A stretch of 64,000 nt of DNA from HK1 sp965220535 (GCA_965220535.1 OZ244833.1:1674001-1738000), one strand, 5' to 3'. Positions 36,018 through 45,070 are shown, numbered from the stretch's first letter. A program made the numbers and translations. The notes: generated from the letters alone by a model not told the origin.

Positions 36018-37433
36018 CTATATCGCGCCGAAATCGAAGTCCCAGCCGGTGACGTCGGCGAACTCGCCGGCCATCGGGCTGAGATCGTCGCCGGCGGAGG
36101 AATACGCGGCCGCCGTTTCCGGTCCGAGCCGGATCTCCAGGTGCTCGGCGACATAGCGATAGTCCCGCACCCGAGCCCACGGATACATAAAGCCCAGACT
36201 CAAGATGATCAGCGTGTAGTTGACCAGCAGCAGCCACGCGTAGGATTGCCACCTGAAACTGGATTCGAAGCGGGAATCCTTGCCGATGCGAAAGGAACGC
36301 CAGTACAAGCAGGTGAAGACAGCGCGGTAGAGGGCGAAGCACCATGCCATAGGCAACAGGCCCACCATCGCGCCGACCATGCCGGCGATGAAACCGATGA
36401 TGACGGGCGAAATATCGAACCCCGCCATCGATGGCCCGAGGAGGGCTCCGATGGCTCCGAGGACACCGAAGACAATGGCAGAACAAAGGAAAAAGACGAT
36501 GGTCACGAGGATGGACATCCAAAAGGCCTTGTTCCCTTCTCGGTAGTAGGACTTGACGTCGCTTTCGTGAAAAACGCGGAGCCCACCGAATTGCAACTGG
36601 TCGATCTGGATGCGGTGACCGAAGCGCAGCAGCAAGGGGAGGATGACGATGAAGCCGAGGAAAACAGCGACGAGCCAAGCCAAGGGTCTCAAACTCTCGG
36701 ATTCGGCCAACTGGGTCAAAAGGTAGATGTAGAGAACGGAGAACGAGGCGTAGCCGAAGTAGAGGATCACCGCCCGCCGGTATTCGAGGCGATAACGGAA
36801 ACGAAGCGTGCGGTGAAGAGTATGCCGCGCAATGAAAGAGCGCCCGCGAACCAACGCGACCGGCAGCAGGAGCAGGGTCCCGACCAAGAAGATACCGACG
36901 CCCGACCAGACAAGATCGAAGGTGATCTCGGCATAAAGCAAGCCCCCCAAAATGGCAACGACGATAAGACGAGAGACCAAGATGCTCAAAGGCCGGGCGT
37001 CGAAATCCAAGTTGTGCTTGCCTATATAGGTATGCCCCATGAAAAAGCGCCGGGTGCGCACCCGCGCCCAAGCGCTGTAGATACCGAGGGTGAGGATCGT
37101 CAGCAACATGTTGACGATGTAGATTTTGAAGTACTGCCGGGTCGTGCCGCCGAAAGTGATCGGGATGAAATTCGGAGCGGCGAGGGCTTGGGCAGCGTCT
37201 CGGGTCGCCGGGGCTTGAGCGGCGCCTTCGGTCGCCGGGGCTTGGGCGACGCCTTCGGTCGCCGGGGCTTGGGCAACGTCTTCGGTTGCCGGGGCTTGGG
37301 CGACGTCTTCGACCGCCGGGACTTGGGCAACGTCTTCGACCGCCGAGGCTTGGGCGACGTCTTCGACCGCCGATGCTTGGGCGGCACCTGGAATCGTCGG
37401 GGTTCGATCAGATGGTCGGTCAGGATCGTTCAT
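36018..37433 (-). CDS. DUF898 (YjgN family) membrane protein, paralogue 2 with seven repeat units
   Basis: 471 residues. Same membrane architecture as its neighbours, from ITFGGTTRQYFKIY to the conserved C-terminus GWDFDFGAI. The N-terminal lead starts MNDPDRPSDRTPTIP and contains seven nonapeptides of the APATEDVAQ/ASAVEDVAQ type. Relative to paralogue 1 the main divergence is between residues 320 and 400, around a variable hydrophobic pair of helices. The M48 protease gene follows 400 bases downstream on the same strand. Confidence 0.92.
   Translation of the reverse strand: MNDPDRPSDRTPTIPGAAQASAVEDVAQASAVEDVAQVPAVEDVAQAPATEDVAQAPATEGVAQAPATEGAAQAPATRDAAQALAAPNFIPITFGGTTRQYFKIYIVNMLLTILTLGIYSAWARVRTRRFFMGHTYIGKHNLDFDARPLSILVSRLIVVAILGGLLYAEITFDLVWSGVGIFLVGTLLLLPVALVRGRSFIARHTLHRTLRFRYRLEYRRAVILYFGYASFSVLYIYLLTQLAESESLRPLAWLVAVFLGFIVILPLLLRFGHRIQIDQLQFGGLRVFHESDVKSYYREGNKAFWMSILVTIVFFLCSAIVFGVLGAIGALLGPSMAGFDISPVIIGFIAGMVGAMVGLLPMAWCFALYRAVFTCLYWRSFRIGKDSRFESSFRWQSYAWLLLVNYTLIILSLGFMYPWARVRDYRYVAEHLEIRLGPETAAAYSSAGDDLSPMAGEFADVTGWDFDFGAI
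37188..37376 (-). repeat. 27-bp tandem repeat, 7 copies, in DUF898 paralogue 2
   Basis: In-frame 27-base units encoding APATEDVAQ-like nonapeptides in the N-terminal lead. The same unit occurs once in paralogue 1 and 24 times in paralogue 3. Confidence 0.9.
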
Positions 37434-37469
37434 GATCGGGCTTGAATGGTTTTATCCGCAAAAGCGCTT

Positions 37470-37525
37470 GGCATACCAACGTGCGCCGAAATCGAGATCC
37501 CGACCGACGGCGGCGGCGAACTCTC
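37470..37525 (-). pseudogene. Decayed 3' end of a DUF898 gene upstream of paralogue 2
   Basis: On the minus strand it reads approximately EFAAAVGRDLDFGA, matching the C-terminal EFADVTGWDFDFGA of the intact genes. The stub lies just upstream of paralogue 2, where a lost or decayed copy would have ended. Confidence 0.6.
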
Positions 37526-37772
37526 TTTCTCACTGCCTACCCCTCGAATCGATTCGGATTCATCAAGGAAGTCGTGACCCAAGTCGCGGCGGACTCGACC
37601 GAGGTGACCGCGGGGGCTTGGGCTTTCGAAAACCCCATCGCTCCCGACGAAGCGATATTGCAAAAAGGTGAGCACGTATTCTCGCTCCGATTTGGTATGA
37701 CGGCAAGCCTTGACGTTACGACCCTCGACATTACGACGGATAAACGGCAAATCATCACCTTTTTCTTCGCAC

Positions 37773-38102
37773 CTATCGTCGAGACGATCCAAGCGTCTCT
37801 AAGGGAGCGTTGATTATACCTAGTAACAAATCTCTACTAGGATAATAGATAAAAATGAACGATGCCTTCGATGTTGCCATCCAAGATGGCTTATGGAGTG
37901 TTTTTCTCAGCCTCGGCGACAAATTATAGAAAAAAGCGAATATCAAAAGAGAAACTACCGATTCGATATTGGTCGTGTCAAGGGCTAACATCAGGAACCC
38001 TAAAAACCCCCCTCCCATGAAAAAACCTTTTACTATGCGATTGAGCACATCTTGCTTCTTGAAGGAAAGAAAAGATATCTCTTCCGCTTTCGACTGGTTC
38101 AT
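37773..38102 (-). CDS. Small membrane protein of unknown function (possible)
   Basis: 109 residues, not recognised. A charged N-terminus (MNQSKAEEISFLSFKKQ) is followed by one or two hydrophobic segments (about 26-43 and 49-61) and a basic C-terminal half. It lies in a noticeably A+T-richer pocket (about 37.8-38.3 kb) between two high-G+C DUF898 genes, which suggests separate origin. The ribosome-binding site is weak. It could be a real small gene or chance coding. Confidence 0.4.
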   Translation of the reverse strand: MNQSKAEEISFLSFKKQDVLNRIVKGFFMGGGFLGFLMLALDTTNIESVVSLLIFAFFYNLSPRLRKTLHKPSWMATSKASFIFIYYPSRDLLLGIINAPLETLGSSRR

Positions 38103-38427
38103 TATCGACTCTCTTTTAGTCTATTTTCCGAGATTTATAATTGCGGTATAGATACTCGGGGATATCTATATCGCTATACCGCAACCGTTAACCTAGCCTA
38201 TCTTACCACCAATCAGTTGTCGGTATCCAATAATCTTCCATCGACCACCTAAAATCGGGATCGTTCCGCTTTGCGGCGTAAGGGTTTGAACCCCGGATAT
38301 TGGATGAGTTGGAGTTGGGGCCAGATGGGGTGGAGGCGTATGGGTCAAGATAATCGCGACAGTCATATTCGCCCGCTGCCCCGATCGACAGGCATCGCCC
38401 CCTCCCGCCGCCGACAAAACACCTCGC
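38103..38427. other. Intergenic region, partly A+T-rich
   Basis: 325 bases without a supported gene. The first 150 bases are A+T-rich. The last 50 bases before the paralogue 3 stop share the flank common to the DUF898 genes. The G-rich stretch around 38290-38345 has no match I recognise. Confidence 0.5.
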
Positions 38428-40293
38428 CTATATCGCGCCGAAGTCGAAGTCCCAGCCGGTGACGTCGGCGAACTCGCCGGCCATCGGGCTGAGATCGTCG
38501 CCGGCGGAGGAATACGCAGCCGCCGCTTCCGGTCCGAGCCGGATCTGCAAGCGCTCGGCGACATAGCGATAGTCCCGCACCCGAGCCCACGGATACATAA
38601 AGCCCAGACTCAAGATAATCAGCGTGTAGTTGACGGCCAGCAACCACGCGTAGCCCTGCCACCTGAGACTGGATTCGATGCGGGAGTCCTTGCCGATACG
38701 AAAGGATTGCCAGTACAAACAGGTGAAAACGGCGCGGTAGAGGGCGAAGTTCCATGCCAGATATACCCAGATCGCCATCCCGAGGGCCACGCCGAGGATG
38801 GAACCGATCACCAAAGGCGAAATATCGTATCTCGCTATCAATAGCCCGGAGAGGGATTCGATGACAGCGGCGACAATGAAGAAACAGGAGAAAAAGACGA
38901 TGGTCACGAAGATGGACACCCAAAAGACCTCGTTCCCTCCTAGGTAGTAGGTCTTGACATCGCTTTCGTGAAAAAAGCGGAGCCTACCGAATTGCAACTG
39001 ATCGATCTGAATGCGGTGACCGAAGCGCAGCAGCAAGGGGAGGATGACGATGAAGCCGAGGAGAACGGCGACGAGCCAAGCCAAGGGTCTCATGCTCTCG
39101 GATCCGACCGACTGAGCCGAGATGTAGGTGAAGAGGACGTAGAACGAGGCGTAGCCGAGATAGAGGATCGCCGCCCGCCGGTATTCGAGGCGATAACGGA
39201 AACGAAGCGTGCGGTGAAGGGTATGCCGCGCAATGAAAGAGCGCCCGCGAACCAACGCGACCGGCAGCAGGAGCAGGGTCCCGACCAAGAAAACCCCGAC
39301 GCCCGACCATATCAGATCGAAGGTGATCTCGGCATAGAGCAAGCCCCCCAAAATGGCAACGACCAAGAGACGAGAGACCAAGATGCTCAAAGGCCGGGCG
39401 TCGAAATCCAAGTTGTGCTTGCCTATATAGGTATGCCCCATGAAAAAGCGCCGGGTGCGCACCCGCGCCCAAGCGCTGTAGATACCGAGGGTGAGGATCG
39501 TCAGCAACATGTTGACGGTGTAGATTTTGAAATACTGCCGGGTCGTGCCGCCGAAAGTGATCGGGATGAGGTTCGGATCGGCCGGGGCGGAGATGGCGCC
39601 TTGGGCCGCCGGGGCTTGAGTGGCGTCTTGGGCCGCCGGTGATTGGGCGGGGTCTTCGGTCGCCGAGGCTTGGGCGGCGTTTTGGGCCGCCGGAGATTGG
39701 GCGGCGTCTTCGGTCGCCGGGGCTTGGGTGGCGCCTTGGGCCGCCGGTGATTGGACGGCGCCTTCGGTCGCCGGGGCTTGAGTGGCGTCTTGGGCCGCCG
39801 GAGATTGAGCGGGGTCTTCGGTCGCCGGGGCTTGGGTGGCGTCTTGGGCCGCCGGAGATTGAACAGCGTCTTGGGTCGCCGGGGCTTGAGTGGCGTCTTG
39901 GGCCGCCGGAGATTGAACAGCGTCTTGGGCCGCCGGGGCTTGAGTGGCGTCTTGGGCCGCCGGAGATTGGACGGCGCCTTCGGTCGCCGGGGCTTGAGTG
40001 GCGTCTTCGGCCACCGGAGATTGAACAGCGTCTTCGGTCGCCGGGGCTTGGGTGGCGTCTTCGGCCGCCGGGGCTTGGACGGCGCCTTCGGGCGCCGGAG
40101 ATTGGGCGACGTCTTCGATCGCCGGAGTTTGGGCAGCGTCTTGGGCCGCCGGGGCTTGGACGGCGTCTTCGATCGCCGGAGATTGGGCAGCACCTTCGGG
40201 CACCGGGGCTTGAGCGGCGTCTCGGGCCACCGGTGATTGAGAGGCGTTTGGAATCGTCGGGGTTCGATCAGACGGCCGGTCAGGATCGTTCAT
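38428..40293 (-). CDS. DUF898 (YjgN family) membrane protein, paralogue 3 with 24 repeat units
   Basis: 621 residues. The membrane domain matches paralogues 1 and 2. The N-terminal lead is expanded to about 240 residues by 24 nonapeptides, largely alternating SPAAQDATQ and APATEGAVQ types. The composition (Ala, Pro, Gln, Thr, Glu) predicts an extended disordered cytoplasmic arm. The start at 40293 (MNDPDRPSDRTPTIP) is identical to paralogue 2; an in-frame extension to 40497 reads through a decayed 3' stub and is not supported. The region around 470-540 is specific to this copy. Confidence 0.92.
   Translation of the reverse strand: MNDPDRPSDRTPTIPNASQSPVARDAAQAPVPEGAAQSPAIEDAVQAPAAQDAAQTPAIEDVAQSPAPEGAVQAPAAEDATQAPATEDAVQSPVAEDATQAPATEGAVQSPAAQDATQAPAAQDAVQSPAAQDATQAPATQDAVQSPAAQDATQAPATEDPAQSPAAQDATQAPATEGAVQSPAAQGATQAPATEDAAQSPAAQNAAQASATEDPAQSPAAQDATQAPAAQGAISAPADPNLIPITFGGTTRQYFKIYTVNMLLTILTLGIYSAWARVRTRRFFMGHTYIGKHNLDFDARPLSILVSRLLVVAILGGLLYAEITFDLIWSGVGVFLVGTLLLLPVALVRGRSFIARHTLHRTLRFRYRLEYRRAAILYLGYASFYVLFTYISAQSVGSESMRPLAWLVAVLLGFIVILPLLLRFGHRIQIDQLQFGRLRFFHESDVKTYYLGGNEVFWVSIFVTIVFFSCFFIVAAVIESLSGLLIARYDISPLVIGSILGVALGMAIWVYLAWNFALYRAVFTCLYWQSFRIGKDSRIESSLRWQGYAWLLAVNYTLIILSLGFMYPWARVRDYRYVAERLQIRLGPEAAAAYSSAGDDLSPMAGEFADVTGWDFDFGAI
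39589..40236 (-). repeat. 27-bp tandem repeat, 24 copies, in DUF898 paralogue 3
   Basis: In-frame 27-base minisatellite with a partial 54-base higher-order pattern (two alternating unit types). All frames remain open across it, which explains several long spurious open frames on both strands. Confidence 0.92.
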
Positions 40294-40329
40294 GATCGAA
40301 CTCTCGGTTTTATCCGCCAAAGTGCTTGG

Positions 40330-40385
40330 CATACCGAAGCACGCCGAAATCGAGATCCCGACCGACGGCGGCAGCGAAAATCGAC
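40330..40385 (-). pseudogene. Decayed 3' end of a DUF898 gene upstream of paralogue 3
   Basis: Minus-strand reading gives AAVGRDLDFGV, corresponding to the ADVTGWDFDFGA end of intact DUF898 genes. It is nearly the same stub as at 37470, with shared CGCCGAAATCGAGATCCCGA. It lies upstream of paralogue 3, implying a former fourth copy or duplication of the unit boundary. Confidence 0.6.
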
Positions 40386-40569
40386 GTCGCTCTCGATCAC
40401 CGAACTCTCTATTATTTAAAAGCGAAGCGGGATCGCTTCCCGCAGCGGTTCCGCACTCGCCGGATCGCCTTTTCGAATCCCGCGAAATCGAATGCATGCG
40501 AGGGTGCGAGTATCGCCATCGTCATCGAAACTGCGAGGCCGCATCGCCTCGGCGCCTTGCCGGTATCTA

Positions 40570-40635
40570 CCTTAGGACTTCGCGCACGGCGTGCCCCTCG
40601 AGGATAGCCTCAAGATCATCGAGGCCCTCGAGCCG
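40570..40635 (-). pseudogene. Decayed copy of the 3' end of res
   Basis: Resembles 40660-40730, the last codons of the restriction subunit gene: GCACGGCGTGCCCCTCGAGG beside GCGCGGCGTAGCGCTCGAGG, followed by a similar AAG-rich stretch. It lies immediately downstream of the intact res stop at 40655. The copy is short and the match is by eye. Confidence 0.5.
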
Positions 40636-40654
40636 ACGGCCAAGCTTCGCCGCA

Positions 40655-43447
40655 TCAAGCGGCCACGGCTTCGGGCGCGGCGTAGCGCTCGAGGATGCCC
40701 TTGAGGTCTTCGGGATCCCTCGAAACGTCAAAAGCCCAACGACCATACCTTCCGTCCTCGTTGACCGCCTCGACCCACTCGTTCATCGCTCGGTGTTTGG
40801 CGCTGTCGGCAGGGCGCATCACCCCCTTGACCTCCAAAACCAGCATCGTGTCGCCGCTTAGCCGAATCAGGAAATCGGGGCGATAGCGGCGCACCACCCC
40901 CTTATGGGCATAGAAGATCTCGAAACCCAAATGATCGTTCTTGACCCAAGCCCGAACCAGCCGACTTTCATCCAAGGTATAAGCCTCCGAGGCCTCCCAA
41001 CGGCTGTCGAAGACGCAGCGATTGATATGGCTTTTCGAGGTCAAGGCATTGGGTTTGGCCGTTCCCCAAGGCAGCATATCGCCGGTGCGGCATATCGGGC
41101 GCTTGCGATCCAGAACCAACTCCCGACGCTCGATATTGCTCTGGCGGATGACCTCGATGAAATGGCCGACGATCCGGCTCATATACAAGGCGACGAAAAG
41201 CCGCTTGCGCTCGGGCTCGTCCGGCTCGGGTTCGAAACGGATCTTGTCCGAGCGCATGAAATCCTCCGCCAACAAGACCAGCCGGCCGATCAGATGCCCT
41301 TGGCCGCCGCGCCATTTTTCGCCGAATTCCTTGTAGGCCTCGATCGCCGCCTTGTAGGTCAGGGTCTGCAGGCGCGTCTTGTCGGCGAACATCCGCTTGA
41401 GGTCGATCTCGAGCAAGCCCTGCCCGTCCTCCAATCTCGCCCCCAAAGTCTTGGCCAAATCGACGGCGGTCACGGTATCGAGGGTATCGATAGCGATGGG
41501 GTCGGCACGATCCCAATCGACCTCCAATCGGTTCTTTTGCGTGTATTCGATGCGCAGCACATTGGGCCATTCGATGCCGAATTCCCGCTGCCTCGATTTG
41601 ACGGGCTCGACCCAATATTTGGGATCGGGAGGCGGCGGGGAAACCCCGTCGTCCTCGTGCGGCAAGAAGGAAAAGGGCACGCCGAAGACATTGACGTATT
41701 CCGGCTCGTACAGGCCGGTCTCCTCGTTGACATCGTAAGAAGCGCGCCGCAACCCGCGACCGACCACCTGCTCGCAAAGCAACTGGCTGGTAAAAGCCCG
41801 CAAACCCATGATGTGGGTAACGGTCTTGGCATCCCAGCCCTCGGAGAGCATATTGACCGAGATCACGTTCTGGATCTTCTCCCCCGGCTCGCCGACGCGC
41901 CCCACCGTGTTGATCCGCTGCCGCAGGTATTCCGCCCGCTGCTTCTTGCTCTTGGGCTCCGCTTGCGGGCCCTCGAGATCGCCCGCTTCCTCGACCTTGC
42001 GCTCCTCGGCCTCTTTGAGCACCTTGGAGTCGATATGCAGCATGCCGGCGGCCCGGCAAAGCGCGTCATCGACCGCCAAACCACCGTGCTTGAAAGCGTA
42101 TTCGATACGGGCGGCGGTCTCGGTGCTGTTGCAAACGGTGATCATCACCGGCGGGGTATCGCCGTGCTTCCAAGCCTTTTTGGCTTCCAGCCAGTCCTCT
42201 GACAGCAGCGCGTACGCTTGGGCAACCAAATCGGGCAAGGGGGTATGAGCCGGTCGCCCGGTTTTGAGATCGTTTTTCACCTCGTCGTTCGCGTAGATGT
42301 GATAGATCCTCGATTTGAAGGGCGAGGGATCCGCCTTGGAATCGTCGCGCACCACGACGCGCGGGGTCTTGACCAATCCGGTTTCGATGGCGTCGGTCAG
42401 GCCGAAATCGCTGACAATCCAAGGGAAAAGAGCCTCCTCGGTGGTTTGCTTGCCGCTCGGGGCGAAGGGCGTGGCGGAAAAATCGAAGCAGTTCAAGACG
42501 CCGCGGATCTTGTGGATGCGATCCAGACCGCCGACCCACTTGGTGGCTTCCTCGATCTGCGCCTTTTCGATCCCCGGAAGACGCCCTCCGGCAGGTACGC
42601 GCCAGGCATGATGCGCCTCGTCGTTGATCACCACGATTTTGGAGGTGCCGGACATCCCGCGCAGCACCTCGCGCACATACGCCCGGTCGCTCATGGCCCC
42701 GCGCTTGTCGACGCCGACCTTGCGAGCCATCGCTTCGCCGCTCTCCCAGTTGAGGGCATGCCAGTTGTGAATCACCACCTGGGCACTGCCGAGTTCGTCT
42801 TCCCAGCCGCGCGGCAGGATATCGAACTCGCGGTAGTAATTCCCCTTGGTCCTCGGATCCAACACCCCCAGCCTGCGGCGCACGGTCAGGTTGGGGGCGA
42901 CGATCAAAAAGCGCTTGGCGAAGCGAGGGTCTTGCCCGCCGGCCACCTTGTTGCATAACTGCCAGGCAATCAGCATGGCCATGACCACGGTCTTGCCGGT
43001 GCCGGTGGCCAGCTTGGAACAAAGCCGCCGGAAGGGGCCGCCGTCGCCTTCGATACGAATGCCGCCCTCCTCGGCCTCGCGGGTTTCGATGAGCCAAATC
43101 AGCGTCTCGATCGCCTCCAACTGGCAAAAGAAAAAGCGCGGCTCGCGCTCCTCGTCGCGCCAGTGGTCGAGCAGTTTCTTGGTGGTGGCGGTGATGCCGG
43201 GATAACCCTTCTCCCGCCAAGCGTCGACGCGCTTGCGGATCAGATTCACCGACTCCAACTCGATGAAACGCCCGCGATCTCGTTGCGCCGGCGCCGTGGG
43301 ATCGGAGACGTAATAGCCGGCCGGGCGTCGACCCCCGACCAAGTTCAATCGATCGCCGCTCTCGTCGAGGACCCAGTGCCGCTGCGGGGCCTCGAAGGGC
43401 TTGTTGATGATGAGTTTTCGCTTCTCTTCGGGCATGACTTCGGGCAT
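40655..43447 (-). CDS. res: Type III-like restriction endonuclease subunit (Res)
   Basis: 930 residues. Superfamily 2 helicase/translocase with Walker A LATGTGKTVVMAM, Walker B/DEAH-like VVINDEAHHAW, motif III FSATPF and a C-terminal helicase half (GLRAFTSQLLCEQVVGRGLR). A PD-(D/E)xK nuclease domain lies at the C-terminus: YRPDFLIRL then MLVLEVKG. It resembles the BPTD_3080-type restriction enzymes that work with a Mod methyltransferase; the likely partner is the frameshifted mod at 28385 on the same strand. Start is at 43447 or 43435, because a 12-base duplication has doubled the start codon. The multicopper oxidase gene is divergent from it. Confidence 0.93.
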   Translation of the reverse strand: MPEVMPEEKRKLIINKPFEAPQRHWVLDESGDRLNLVGGRRPAGYYVSDPTAPAQRDRGRFIELESVNLIRKRVDAWREKGYPGITATTKKLLDHWRDEEREPRFFFCQLEAIETLIWLIETREAEEGGIRIEGDGGPFRRLCSKLATGTGKTVVMAMLIAWQLCNKVAGGQDPRFAKRFLIVAPNLTVRRRLGVLDPRTKGNYYREFDILPRGWEDELGSAQVVIHNWHALNWESGEAMARKVGVDKRGAMSDRAYVREVLRGMSGTSKIVVINDEAHHAWRVPAGGRLPGIEKAQIEEATKWVGGLDRIHKIRGVLNCFDFSATPFAPSGKQTTEEALFPWIVSDFGLTDAIETGLVKTPRVVVRDDSKADPSPFKSRIYHIYANDEVKNDLKTGRPAHTPLPDLVAQAYALLSEDWLEAKKAWKHGDTPPVMITVCNSTETAARIEYAFKHGGLAVDDALCRAAGMLHIDSKVLKEAEERKVEEAGDLEGPQAEPKSKKQRAEYLRQRINTVGRVGEPGEKIQNVISVNMLSEGWDAKTVTHIMGLRAFTSQLLCEQVVGRGLRRASYDVNEETGLYEPEYVNVFGVPFSFLPHEDDGVSPPPPDPKYWVEPVKSRQREFGIEWPNVLRIEYTQKNRLEVDWDRADPIAIDTLDTVTAVDLAKTLGARLEDGQGLLEIDLKRMFADKTRLQTLTYKAAIEAYKEFGEKWRGGQGHLIGRLVLLAEDFMRSDKIRFEPEPDEPERKRLFVALYMSRIVGHFIEVIRQSNIERRELVLDRKRPICRTGDMLPWGTAKPNALTSKSHINRCVFDSRWEASEAYTLDESRLVRAWVKNDHLGFEIFYAHKGVVRRYRPDFLIRLSGDTMLVLEVKGVMRPADSAKHRAMNEWVEAVNEDGRYGRWAFDVSRDPEDLKGILERYAAPEAVAA

Positions 43448-43450
43448 GAC
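43427..43450 (-). repeat. 12-bp duplication doubling the res start codon
   Basis: Two perfect tandem copies of a 12-base unit (plus-strand TTCGGGCATGAC), each containing an in-frame ATG on the minus strand. The predicted protein therefore begins MPEVMPEE, with two equivalent start sites. Confidence 0.85.
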
Positions 43451-43651
43451 TTACCACCTCCGATTTTCCAAAAAGCCTCGCGAGCGCCCGATCGCTGTCA
43501 GTTACCATGCACACAACGAGCATCGAGGCATATCGACATCGAACACGCCATTAAACTGCATACTTCTTTCATCCGCCCGAGCGTACAGCGACACATCGTT
43601 CATCCGCGCTTGCCGTCACCTCATCGCAACGACGGCTATCACGAGACGACC

Positions 43652-45070
43652 ATGCATAGACGAGAGTTCCTTCGAATCACCGGCACCGGCGCGGCGGCGA
43701 TTTCGTGCCCCCCGTTGGCCGCCGACACCGTCGCCGACACCGTCGCCCGACCGATACGAGAGATAGCGATCCGCGCCAAGCCCGGTCGCGCCCATATCGT
43801 CGGACCCGATTTTCCCGCCACCGCCGTATGGGGCTACGACGGCCAAGTCCCCGGCACCCCGATTCGGCTCGTGCACGGGCAAACCCTCGCCGCGACCGTT
43901 CACAACGAACTCGACATGCCGACCACGGTGCATTGGCACGGCATCAGACTCCCCAACGCGATGGACGGCGTCGCCGGTTTGACCCAGCCCGCCATCGCCC
44001 CCGGGGAATCCTTCGACTACCGCTTCACCCCGCCCGATGCCGGCACCTTCTGGTACCACTCGCATACCAACGCCCACGAACAGATCGGGCGAGGACTCTA
44101 CGGCCCCTTGGTGATCGAGGAAAAAGATCCACCCGAAGTCGATCGCGATCTGGTCTTGATGATCGACGATTGGCGCTTGCTCGACGACGCCTCGATACGC
44201 GAGGATTTCGCATCGGGTCACGATCGCTCGCACGCCGGTCGTATCGGCAACGTTCCCACCGTCAACGGACGCTTTCGCGACGTCCTCGAAGTGCGCAAGG
44301 GCGAACGCCTCCGGCTGCGCCTGATCAACGCCTCGAACGCCCGCAACTTCGCCCTCGATTTCGCACCCTTGCAGCCTCGCATCATCGCCATCGACGGCCA
44401 ACCGCTGCCCCCTTACCGAGCCGACGAAGAAATCATCGTCCCCACCGCCGGCAGAGTCGACCTGATCGTCGATATAACCGCCGAGCCGGGATCCATACTG
44501 GCGGTAAGCGACACTTTTTACCGCCGACCCTTCGACCTGTTCAAATTCGCGATCGGCGACACCCCCCTGCGATCATCGCCCTTGGAAGCGGAGATCGCCT
44601 TGAACCGCGCCCATCTACCGGAGCCGGACCCATCCCACGCCAAAGACTATAACGTCATCCTAGCCGGCGGAGCGATGGGCGGCCTGCAACGCGCAATGAT
44701 GGACGGCAAATGGATGAGCCTGCGCGATATCGCCCGACAAGGCTATGTATGGGCATTGAACGATATCGTCGGCAACGATCTCGATATCGACCCGCTGATC
44801 GACGTACCCCGAGGCACCGACATCAACCTGACCATCGACAACCGAACCGCCTTCCCCCACCCGATGCATCTACACGGCCACCACCTGAAACTGCTCTCGA
44901 TCGACGACCGACCCGTCCCCCAACCCCATTGGGTAGACAGCCCCTTGGTCATGCCGCAACAAAAAATGCAATTCGCATTCGTCGCCGACAACCCCGGCAA
45001 ATGGCTATTCCACTGCCACGTCTTGGAACACCATGCCGCAGGAATGGGATCGATCGTGCGGGTGTCCTAG
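43652..45070 (+). CDS. Multicopper oxidase, Tat-exported
   Basis: 472 residues. The N-terminus MHRREFLRITGTGAAAIS has a twin-arginine signal. All four copper-ligand blocks are present: HWHG (94-97), WYHSHT (135-139), HPMHLHGH, and the C-terminal HCHVLEHHAAGM, which holds the type 1 copper Cys-His and an axial Met. This supports a functional three-domain oxidase of the CueO/laccase-like group, acting in the periplasm on copper(I) or phenolic substrates. A methionine-rich CueO-like loop is not obvious. It is divergent from res with about 200 bases between, and its stop is 51 bases from the convergent DUF262 gene. Confidence 0.92.
   Translation: MHRREFLRITGTGAAAISCPPLAADTVADTVARPIREIAIRAKPGRAHIVGPDFPATAVWGYDGQVPGTPIRLVHGQTLAATVHNELDMPTTVHWHGIRLPNAMDGVAGLTQPAIAPGESFDYRFTPPDAGTFWYHSHTNAHEQIGRGLYGPLVIEEKDPPEVDRDLVLMIDDWRLLDDASIREDFASGHDRSHAGRIGNVPTVNGRFRDVLEVRKGERLRLRLINASNARNFALDFAPLQPRIIAIDGQPLPPYRADEEIIVPTAGRVDLIVDITAEPGSILAVSDTFYRRPFDLFKFAIGDTPLRSSPLEAEIALNRAHLPEPDPSHAKDYNVILAGGAMGGLQRAMMDGKWMSLRDIARQGYVWALNDIVGNDLDIDPLIDVPRGTDINLTIDNRTAFPHPMHLHGHHLKLLSIDDRPVPQPHWVDSPLVMPQQKMQFAFVADNPGKWLFHCHVLEHHAAGMGSIVRVS

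Noticed and set aside
39639..40295. Plus- and minus-strand frames opposite the 27-base repeats
   Set aside because: They are shadows of the repeat arm of DUF898 paralogue 3; composition is monotonous Gly/Arg/Leu or Pro/Lys/Arg.
28070..43447. CRISPR array among the repeats
   Set aside because: The repeats are in-frame coding units without spacers, and no cas genes are present.
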